Source: an uncultured Clostridia bacterium (GTDB lineage: Bacteria; Bacillota; Clostridia; Oscillospirales; Ruminococcaceae). From it: a DNA stretch of 5,647 bases. The translations under genes were made by a program, and so were the position numbers. The stretch spans positions 1 through 5,647 of the forward strand of contig CANQKG010000103.1 in the NCBI GenBank assembly GCA_947624425.1. Reading direction: 5' to 3'. This document shows positions 1 to 4,438 of the stretch, in pieces; position 1 is the first letter of the stretch; each line of letters starts with the position of its first letter. Under the pieces are notes generated by a model. That model was given only the letters and a program-made list of their open reading frames with translations, was not told the DNA's origin and did no database searches.

Positions 1-243
1 GGCGACATCACGCCCGAAACAATCTCCGCCATCATCGCGGACGAGGCGGCGATCGGCATGGTGAACAGCAAAACCACGGCGGTGCGGCTCATTCCCGCGA
101 TTGGAAAACAGGTCGGTGATACGCTCAATTTCGGCGGACTTTTGGGAGAAGGTCCCGTTATGCCGATCAACACCCGCTCCTGTGACATAATGATCCATCG
201 CGGCGGACAGATACCCGCACCCCTTCAAAGTCTTAAAAATTAG
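1..243 (+). CDS. PFL family protein (UPF0210 / DUF711), C-terminal fragment
   Basis: The reading frame is open from the first base and ends at TAG (241-243), giving the last 80 residues of a protein whose start lies outside the window. The tail carries family hallmarks: an IIADEAAIGMVNSKTTAVR segment (residues 11-29), the IGKQVGDTLNFGGLLGEGPV stretch, and the closing RGGQIPAPLQSLKN (residues 67-80). I recognise these as the C-terminus of the UPF0210/DUF711 family, full length about 450 residues. The family is named for structural resemblance to the pyruvate formate-lyase barrel, but no reaction is established that I can cite. In many Firmicutes it follows a small ACT-domain gene, which would lie upstream of this window. 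The Met at base 58 is internal, because similarity continues upstream of it. Family assignment is firm; function is unknown. Confidence 0.9.
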   Translation, partial: GDITPETISAIIADEAAIGMVNSKTTAVRLIPAIGKQVGDTLNFGGLLGEGPVMPINTRSCDIMIHRGGQIPAPLQSLKN

Positions 244-260
244 CAAAAATGCCGTTTTGA

Positions 261-309
261 ATCCCTCCACCGCGCTTTAGCGCGGTTCCCCTCCCTTTGA
301 CAAGGGAGG
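261..309. repeat. Two-hairpin palindromic intergenic repeat
   Basis: Two GC-rich inverted repeats lie back to back. The first pairs 269-275 with 280-286 (ACCGCGC/GCGCGGT, 4-base loop). The second pairs 290-297 with 302-309 (CCTCCCTT/AAGGGAGG, loop TGAC). A third short one, GTCTT/AAGAC (309-313 with 318-322), overlaps its end. A CCCTCC element followed by a variable GC hairpin and then CTCCCTTTGACAAGGGAGG is, as I recall, a recurrent extragenic palindrome in Ruminococcaceae/Faecalibacterium-type genomes. The hairpins are seen directly; that they form a dispersed repeat is recollection, since only one copy is in this window. No run of T follows, so it is not a typical terminator. Confidence 0.6.
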
Positions 310-311
310 TC

Positions 312-341
312 TTGACAAAGACGGTTGCTTTTGCGTAAATT
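312..341 (+). promoter_or_regulatory. Candidate sigma-A-type promoter upstream of the small membrane protein gene
   Basis: A perfect -35 hexamer TTGACA (312-317) is followed after 18 bases by TAAATT (336-341), which matches four of six bases of the -10 consensus. The surrounding DNA (323-350) turns AT-rich as expected. Transcription would start near 348 and give a leader of about 135 bases before the ATG at 484. Weaknesses are the poor -10 and the fact that TTGACA also occurs at 297-302 in the adjacent palindrome, so the match may be a by-product of the repeat. Confidence 0.3.
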
Positions 342-356
342 TTATTTTTCTTCGAA

Positions 357-378
357 AGCGTGGCGAAATCGCCACGCT
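357..378. repeat. Perfect 10-bp inverted repeat (hairpin)
   Basis: AGCGTGGCGA (357-366) and TCGCCACGCT (369-378) are exact reverse complements separated by two bases. In RNA this would be a 9-bp stem with a four-base loop. No T-tract follows directly, but a second stem with a T-tract begins two bases later (380-407). It could be a protein-binding palindrome, the upstream half of a tandem-hairpin leader or terminator, or part of a dispersed repeat; the sequence alone does not decide. Confidence 0.6.
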
Positions 379-379
379 C

Positions 380-407
380 TGCCATGTGAAACTGCATGGC
401 ATTTTTT
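380..407 (+). terminator. Probable rho-independent terminator (+ strand)
   Basis: TGCCATG (380-386) pairs with CATGGCA (395-401) around an 8-base loop and is followed at once by six T residues (402-407). The stem is only 7 bp, but the U-tract is strong. It lies 137 bases after the stop of the PFL-family gene and 76 bases before the next start codon. It could therefore end the upstream transcript, or act inside the leader of the downstream gene if the promoter at 312-341 is real. Confidence 0.5.
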
Positions 408-470
408 GTCGGGAAAAATATCCGCGCATACTCTTTTGGCTGCAACACAGAATAAGCACAGACCAAAAGA

Positions 471-475
471 AAGGA
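471..475 (+). promoter_or_regulatory. Ribosome binding site AAGGA, fixes start at 484
   Basis: AAGGA lies 8 bases before the ATG at 484. An in-frame ATG at 475 overlaps this site and so cannot use it. The site therefore selects the downstream ATG and gives a protein beginning MKKIL, followed directly by the first hydrophobic segment. Confidence 0.65.
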
Positions 476-483
476 TGCGGATC

Positions 484-888
484 ATGAAAAAAATACTGTC
501 GCAGAGCGGGCTTTTCGCGCTGGGCGGTACGGCATACTATCTGATCGAGCTGGCATGGCGGCAGTCCTCCCACTGGAGTATGTTTTTGGCGGGCGGACTT
601 TGCTTCCAGACCATTCACAACATCAACAGCAGGCTGCGGGACAAAAAATGTATCTGGGAAAAGTGCCTGATCGGCAGCGGCGTCATCACCTCGGTGGAAT
701 TTGCGTTCGGCTGTGTGGTGAACCTCTCGCTGCACTGGAATATCTGGGATTACTCCCGCGTACCGTTCAACCTGATGGGACAAATTTGCCTCCCCTTTTC
801 AATGATGTGGTATCTGCTGACCATCCCCATCATCTTTGTCAGCGACAGCATCTGCCACTCCACCACCCCGCTCCGCAAAATTTACTAG
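484..888 (+). CDS. Small four-helix membrane protein, CmpB-like (putative ABC-transporter type IV family)
   Basis: The 134-residue product starts at ATG 484, chosen because AAGGA sits 8 bases upstream, and ends at TAG (886-888). Hydrophobic segments at about residues 9-25, 32-47, 62-82 and 100-119 suggest four membrane helices. Conserved-looking motifs are EL.WR..SHWSM...GG (22-38), ITS.EF.FG..VN (68-80) and WDYS..PFNLMGQICLPFS (88-106). The last motif is the signature I associate with the CmpB / 'putative ABC-transporter type IV' family of Firmicutes membrane proteins (PF06541). Members are often annotated as ABC permeases, yet no ATPase gene lies nearby and no transported substrate is known. 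The basic C-terminus (PLRKIY) is probably cytoplasmic. The gene stands alone between structured intergenic DNA and a convergent terminator. Membrane location is well supported, family placement fairly so, function unknown. Confidence 0.8.
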   Translation: MKKILSQSGLFALGGTAYYLIELAWRQSSHWSMFLAGGLCFQTIHNINSRLRDKKCIWEKCLIGSGVITSVEFAFGCVVNLSLHWNIWDYSRVPFNLMGQICLPFSMMWYLLTIPIIFVSDSICHSTTPLRKIY

Positions 889-896
889 ATACACGA

Positions 897-925
897 AAGC
901 CCTTGCCGATTTTCGGCAAGGGCTT
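897..925. terminator. Shared bidirectional terminator between converging genes
   Basis: AAGCCCTTGCCG (897-908) and CGGCAAGGGCTT (914-925) form a perfect 12-bp stem with a 5-base loop. It begins 8 bases after the stop at 888 on the + strand and 5 bases beyond the stop of the - strand gene at 931. T-rich tails are short on both sides (ATTTCTT on the + strand; TTT then CGTG on the - strand). Position and symmetry make it the end of both convergent transcripts. Confidence 0.8.
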
Positions 926-930
926 ATTTC

Positions 931-1575
931 TTATGAAAGTATTCTTCCGTCCGTGGATATTACCACCGTTCGGCAGGGGATCCCCTTACTGTCGGCGGCT
1001 GTCTTTGCCGCATAGGCGATCCCGCCGCAGCAGGGCACCTCCATTCGCAGTACGGTGACGCTGCGGATTTCATTTTCCTGACAGATCGCAGTCAGCTTTT
1101 CTGCATAGTCCGCCGCGTCCAGCTTCGGACAGCCGATCAAGGTGATACGCCCTTTCATAAACTGATGCACACTACCGCAGGCATAAGCCGTGCAGTCGGC
1201 GGCGATCAGCAGATCGGCGTCCGCAAAATAAGGAGCGCGAACAGGAACAAGCCGTATCTGTACCGGCCACTGACGCAGTTGAGAGGGTATCGCCGTCGCA
1301 TCTTCATTGGTGGTAAACTGCTGCATCCGGCTGCCCGGACAGCCTTCTGCGGCTTCCACCGCCGCCTTGTCAAAAGCAGGCGCTTCCCGCTCCACAAATG
1401 TAATCGCACCGGCAGGACAGACGGGCAGACAATTTCCGAGGCCGTCGCAGTAGTCCTCCCGCAGCAGTCGTGCCTTTTTGTTCACCATACCGATTGCGCC
1501 CTCTTGACAAGCCTCGGCACACAGTCCACAGCCGGTGCAAAGCTCCTCATCTATCTCAATGATCTTCCGAATCAT
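931..1575 (-). CDS. Ferredoxin-like 4Fe-4S protein with cysteine-rich C-terminal domain
   Basis: The product has 214 residues from ATG 1575; AGGAGG ends 6 bases before it, while a GTG at 1578 would leave only 3. Residues 1-60 form a ferredoxin domain: Cys13, Cys16, Cys19 and Cys23 give a CxxCxxCxxxC site. The second site, CDGLGNCLPVCP (43-54), has Cys43, Cys49 and Cys53 but Leu46 where a second cysteine is usual, so it would hold a 3Fe-4S or unusually ligated cluster. A linker with EGCPGS (77-82) leads to a C-terminal domain with QLRQWPVQI (99-107), ADCTAYAC (126-133), LIGCPKLD (146-153) and VPCCGG (180-185), whose cysteines could bind metal or be redox active. I recognise a widespread anaerobe family annotated only as '4Fe-4S binding protein', in my recollection often near hydroxylamine reductase (hcp) genes; no hcp is here. 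It is the last gene of the nfnAB transcript, suggesting an electron-transfer role. The partner is unknown. Confidence 0.85.
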   Translation of the reverse strand: MIRKIIEIDEELCTGCGLCAEACQEGAIGMVNKKARLLREDYCDGLGNCLPVCPAGAITFVEREAPAFDKAAVEAAEGCPGSRMQQFTTNEDATAIPSQLRQWPVQIRLVPVRAPYFADADLLIAADCTAYACGSVHQFMKGRITLIGCPKLDAADYAEKLTAICQENEIRSVTVLRMEVPCCGGIAYAAKTAADSKGIPCRTVVISTDGRILS

Positions 1576-1581
1576 CACTGT

Positions 1582-1587
1582 CCTCCT
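1582..1587 (-). promoter_or_regulatory. Ribosome binding site AGGAGG, favours ATG 1575 over GTG 1578
   Basis: On the - strand a consensus AGGAGG is followed by ACAGTG and then ATG. Spacing is 6 bases to the ATG and 3 to the in-frame GTG directly before it. The ATG start is therefore preferred; the difference is a single residue. Confidence 0.7.
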
Positions 1588-1600
1588 AGCTGTCAGCGGT

Positions 1601-2074
1601 TTATTCCGGTTTTTGCACCGAACGGTTTGATTTGCCGGTCACAGCCTCGATCTCTATTTTCCAGACCGCCGTATGCGAAAGATCCTTCGCAAGCTCGGTG
1701 CCGAACGCCGGCATATGCTCCGGCGTGTGCCGCTCGCAAAGCAGACGAAGGGCATGTACCCTCTCTTTTTGATCCTCCAATTCGGTTACTCTGCCGGAGA
1801 GAATCGCGGAATCGTAAATGGTGACAAAGTCATGAAGCGGGCGGTGGGCATACCCCACGCAGGCCACGCTGACGCGCGGATTTTGCCGAAGCGCGTCCGC
1901 CTTTTTTCCCTTCAAAGCGGAGTGGAAATAAAGCGCCTTGCCCTCCCGTGCGATATTAACCGGCACACCGTATGGCTCGCCGTTCGGCGTGATCATCGAA
2001 ATGACGGCATAAATACACCGATCCGCCACCTCCAGTGCAAACGCGGTATCCTGCTCCAGTTCCTTTCGCCTCAT
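1601..2074 (-). CDS. Pyridoxamine 5'-phosphate oxidase-family flavin split-barrel protein (NimA-like)
   Basis: The 157-residue product starts at ATG 2074, with GGAGGT (2086-2081) 6 bases upstream, and ends at TAA. The sequence reads as a complete FMN-binding split-barrel protein. MRRKE at the N-terminus, CIYAVISM..PNGEPYGVPV (20-39), ALYFHSALKGKKADALRQNP (47-66) and VWKIEIEAVTGK (137-148) are typical of the clostridial branch related to NimA. The YFHSA..GKK segment normally contributes to flavin phosphate binding; His51 lies in it. NimA-type proteins are linked to 5-nitroimidazole reduction, but most relatives are uncharacterised FMN or F420-like flavoproteins, so no resistance should be read into this one. 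It lies 25 bases after nfnB and 25 bases before the ferredoxin-like gene, all on one strand, which suggests a flavin redox role fed by the same electron pool. Family is secure, substrate unknown. Confidence 0.88.
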   Translation of the reverse strand: MRRKELEQDTAFALEVADRCIYAVISMITPNGEPYGVPVNIAREGKALYFHSALKGKKADALRQNPRVSVACVGYAHRPLHDFVTIYDSAILSGRVTELEDQKERVHALRLLCERHTPEHMPAFGTELAKDLSHTAVWKIEIEAVTGKSNRSVQKPE

Positions 2075-2099
2075 GTCAACACCTCCGCCGCGCGGCCGG

Positions 2100-3491
2100 T
2101 CAATCCTTGCTTTTGATGTACTCGTCGATCGAAGCGGCGGCGGTTTTACCCGCTCCCATTGCCAAGATCACGGTGGCGGCTCCCGTTACCGCATCGCCGC
2201 CCGCGAACACGCCGGGACGGGAGGTCTGTCCCTTTTCGTCCGCAACGATGCCGCCCCAGCGCTGTGTTTCCAGCCCTTTGGTGGTGGACTTGATCAGCGG
2301 ATTGGGTGAGGTGCCGATTGCCATGATGACCGAATCGACCTCGATATCAAACTCGCTGCCCTCTTTGACGACCGGACGGCGGCGGCCGCTTTCGTCCGGC
2401 TCGCCCAGTTCCATTTCCACGCAGCGGATCCCGACCACTTCATTCTGCTCGTTGCCGAGTATCTCGACCGGATTGGTCAGCAGACGGAACACGATCCCTT
2501 CCTCTTTGGCGTGCTCCACCTCTTCGGCACGGGCAGGCAGCTCCGCCTCGGAACGGCGATAGACGATCGAGACTTCCTCGGCGCCCAGCCGCCGCGCGCA
2601 CCGTGCGGCGTCCATCGCCACATTGCCGCCGCCGACCACGGCGACCCGTTTTGCATGGCGGATCGGTGTGGCGCTGTGTTGCCGGTATGCCTTCATCAGA
2701 TTCACGCGGGTCAGAAACTCATTGGCGGAATAGACGCCGTTGAGATTTTCGCCCGGTATTCTCATAAAACGGGGCAGTCCTGCGCCCGAACCGATAAAGA
2801 CCGCCTCATAACCCATATCGTCCATCAGCTCGTCAATCGAGAGAACCTTGCCGATCACCATATTGGTATCCACCGCAACACCGAGCGCCTTTAGATTGTC
2901 GATCTCGGTTTGGACAATCGTTTTGGGCAGGCGGAACTCCGGAATGCCGTAAACCAGCACGCCGCCCGCCAGATGCAGTGCCTCGAACACCGTGACCTCG
3001 TACCCCTTTTTGGCAAGATCGCCCGCGCAGGTCAGCCCTGCGGGACCGGCGCCGATCACTGCCACCTTATGCCCGTTGGAAACGGGACGCTCCGGCAGAG
3101 CGGCGGTGTGCGCATTATGATAATCCGCCACAAACCGCTCCAGTCTGCCGATCCCGACCGGATCACCCTTGATCCCGCGGACGCACTTTGCCTCGCACTG
3201 CGTTTCCTGCGGGCAGACCCGACCGCAGACTGCGGGAAGCGAGCTGTCCTCCGAAATGATTTGATAGGCGGCTTCAAAATCACCTTCCGCCACCTTTTTG
3301 ATAAAATCGGGAATTTTCAGCCCGACCGGACAGCCGCTCACACAGGGGCGGTGCTTGCAGTTGAGGCAGCGGGTCGCTTCGTCCACCGCCGTTTCGGCAG
3401 TGTAGCCGAGCGCGACCTCCTCAAAATTGCCGCTGCGAACCTTTGGATCCTGTACCGGCATCGCATTCTTCTCTAAGGACATATTCGGCAT
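2100..3491 (-). CDS. nfnB: NfnB (NfnL), large subunit of NADH-dependent reduced ferredoxin:NADP+ oxidoreductase; GltA-like
   Basis: The 463-residue flavoprotein starts at ATG 3491; GGAGG (3505-3501) lies 9 bases upstream. The N-terminal Fe-S domain has Cys42, Cys45, Cys50 and Cys54, then Cys89, Cys93, Cys99 and Cys103, enough for two 4Fe-4S clusters. Glu96 in the CPQE motif is the likely non-cysteine ligand known for Nfn-type proteins. An FAD fold begins at VIGAGPAG (145-152), an NADP(H)-binding Rossmann motif at VVGGGNVAMD (285-294), then YRRSEAELPAR (311-321), and FAGGD (429-433) closes the FAD site. This architecture is shared with the glutamate synthase small subunit, and databases often call such proteins 'gltA'. 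The adjoining nfnA-type gene, overlapping by one base (TGATG), and the absence of a large GltB subunit in the window argue for NfnAB. That cytoplasmic complex couples NADH plus reduced ferredoxin to 2 NADP+ by electron bifurcation. Sulfide dehydrogenase/SudA is an alternative name for the same family. Confidence 0.9.
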   Translation of the reverse strand: MPNMSLEKNAMPVQDPKVRSGNFEEVALGYTAETAVDEATRCLNCKHRPCVSGCPVGLKIPDFIKKVAEGDFEAAYQIISEDSSLPAVCGRVCPQETQCEAKCVRGIKGDPVGIGRLERFVADYHNAHTAALPERPVSNGHKVAVIGAGPAGLTCAGDLAKKGYEVTVFEALHLAGGVLVYGIPEFRLPKTIVQTEIDNLKALGVAVDTNMVIGKVLSIDELMDDMGYEAVFIGSGAGLPRFMRIPGENLNGVYSANEFLTRVNLMKAYRQHSATPIRHAKRVAVVGGGNVAMDAARCARRLGAEEVSIVYRRSEAELPARAEEVEHAKEEGIVFRLLTNPVEILGNEQNEVVGIRCVEMELGEPDESGRRRPVVKEGSEFDIEVDSVIMAIGTSPNPLIKSTTKGLETQRWGGIVADEKGQTSRPGVFAGGDAVTGAATVILAMGAGKTAAASIDEYIKSKD

Positions 3492-4333
3492 CAGACGGCA
3501 CCTCCCTGATAGAGTTTGCAGGTTTCCTCATGCTTTTTCCGCTCAAAGGAACGGTAGATCGCGCTGCGCTGGATCGCCTCGTCAAAATCCACGGCGTGTC
3601 CGTCAAAATCGGGACCGTCCACGCAGGCGAATTTCGTCTCGCCTCCGACCGTCAGGCGGCAGCCGCCGCACATGCCGGTGCCGTCGATCATGATCGGGTT
3701 CATCGACACGGTGGTCTTGATCCCGTACTCTTTCGTCAACAGGCTTACAAACTTCATCATCACCAGCGGACCGATGGCGATCACCTCATCATACCGCTCC
3801 CCCGATTCGATCAGCCGCCGCAGGGCGTCGGTCACAAGTCCCTTTTCACCGGTGCTGCCGTCATCGCTCATCAGGACATATTTGTCGCTCACTTGACGGA
3901 ATTCCTCCTGCAAGATCACCAGATCGCGACTTCTGAAGCCGACGATGCTGTGTACCTCGCACCCGTTTTGGTGGAGCTTTTTGGCGATCGGATAGGCGAT
4001 CGCGCAGCCCACGCCGCCGCCGATCACCGCCACCTTATGCAGTCCCTCGGTACGGGACGGCACACCCAGCGGACCGACAAAGTCGGCAAGGCTGTCCCCC
4101 GCCGAAAGGTGTGACAGCACCTCAGTGGTCGCGCCGACGATCTGGAAGATGATGGTCACCGTACCGGCGTCCCGATCAAAGTCGGCAATCGTCAGCGGGA
4201 TCCGCTCCCCCTCCGGCTCGGCGCGCAGGATCACAAACTGCCCCGGCTCCGCCTTTTTCGCAATCAACGGCGCTTCGATCTCCATTCGCATGACAGTGGG
4301 ATTCAGCACCTGTTTTGATAAAATTTTATACAT
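3491..4333 (-). CDS. nfnA: NfnA (NfnS), FAD/NAD-binding small subunit with [2Fe-2S] cluster; sulfide/dihydroorotate dehydrogenase-like
   Basis: The 280-residue protein starts at ATG 4333 (MYKIL...), supported by GGAG 8 bases upstream; a longer frame from a TTG at 4369 adds 12 unlikely residues and runs back almost to the terminator. The N-terminal FAD barrel shows PGQFVILRA (30-38) and ERIPLTIADFD (43-53). The NAD-binding fold carries VIGGGVGCAIAYPIAK (103-118). The C-terminal cluster site has Asp217 in MIDGTGM, then Cys222, Cys225 and Cys237; three cysteines plus one aspartate is the arrangement known for the NfnA [2Fe-2S] centre. The length fits the family. It is the NADH-side partner of the next gene, with stop and start overlapping by one base, so the two subunits are probably translationally coupled. 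It resembles PyrK-type dihydroorotate dehydrogenase subunits, but no pyrD is adjacent. It is the first gene of the four-gene - strand unit. Confidence 0.92.
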   Translation of the reverse strand: MYKILSKQVLNPTVMRMEIEAPLIAKKAEPGQFVILRAEPEGERIPLTIADFDRDAGTVTIIFQIVGATTEVLSHLSAGDSLADFVGPLGVPSRTEGLHKVAVIGGGVGCAIAYPIAKKLHQNGCEVHSIVGFRSRDLVILQEEFRQVSDKYVLMSDDGSTGEKGLVTDALRRLIESGERYDEVIAIGPLVMMKFVSLLTKEYGIKTTVSMNPIMIDGTGMCGGCRLTVGGETKFACVDGPDFDGHAVDFDEAIQRSAIYRSFERKKHEETCKLYQGGAV

Positions 4334-4341
4334 AACCTCGT

Positions 4342-4345
4342 CTCC
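4342..4345 (-). promoter_or_regulatory. Ribosome binding site GGAG, fixes nfnA start at 4333
   Basis: The - strand reads GGAGACGAGGTT then ATG, placing GGAG 8 bases before the start. A second GAGG is only 2 bases from the ATG, too close to serve it. The site supports ATG 4333 over any upstream start. I see no convincing -35/-10 pair between the terminator at 4378 and this site. Confidence 0.6.
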
Positions 4346-4377
4346 GTTCCGCCCTTTCGGACCACCCAATTTACCCG

Positions 4378-4414
4378 AAAAAGCAGGAACAGCATAACAC
4401 TGTCCCTGCTTTTT
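4378..4414 (-). terminator. Rho-independent terminator after gdhA
   Basis: Read on the - strand, AAAAAGCAGGGACAG pairs with CTGTTCCTGCTTTTT around a 7-base loop: 14 of 15 positions pair, with one C-A mismatch at 4404/4388. The stem ends in a run of five T. It starts 24 bases after the gdhA stop and ends 44 bases before the nfnA ATG. The paired A and T runs would also allow weaker termination on the + strand, but no + strand gene precedes it. Confidence 0.85.
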
Positions 4415-4438
4415 TCATTCTAAGACCCGTGCCGCAAA

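Noticed and set aside
396..455. A 19-codon + strand frame (MAFFVGKNIRAYSFGCNTE) as a possible leader peptide
   Set aside because: No ribosome binding site precedes its ATG, which lies in the terminator stem; it carries no run of regulatory codons.
233..466. A 77-codon open frame on the - strand across the intergenic region
   Set aside because: It runs through the palindromic repeats, its translation follows the hairpin sequences (for example KGRGTALKRGGG), and it resembles no protein I know. Open frames across such repeats are common artefacts.
555..1058. A 167-codon + strand frame overlapping the small membrane gene and the convergent terminator
   Set aside because: It is out of frame with the recognisable membrane protein, runs through the terminator hairpin, and its product is a basic, motif-free sequence.
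2100..3491. Calling this gene the glutamate synthase small subunit (gltA/gltD)
   Set aside because: The sequences are homologous, but pairing with an overlapping nfnA-type gene and the lack of a large subunit in the window favour NfnB. A gltB-like gene elsewhere in the genome would not by itself change this.
3443..4114. A long + strand open frame (223 codons) opposite nfnA/nfnB, and similar ones at 1165-1824 and 2910-3476
   Set aside because: They lie antisense to well-supported genes, have compositions typical of GC-rich shadow frames (rich in Arg, His, Ala), and show no family motifs.
4334..4369. N-terminal extension of nfnA from a TTG at 4369
   Set aside because: The 12 extra residues resemble nothing in the family, and the ribosome binding site at 4345-4342 is correctly spaced for ATG 4333.
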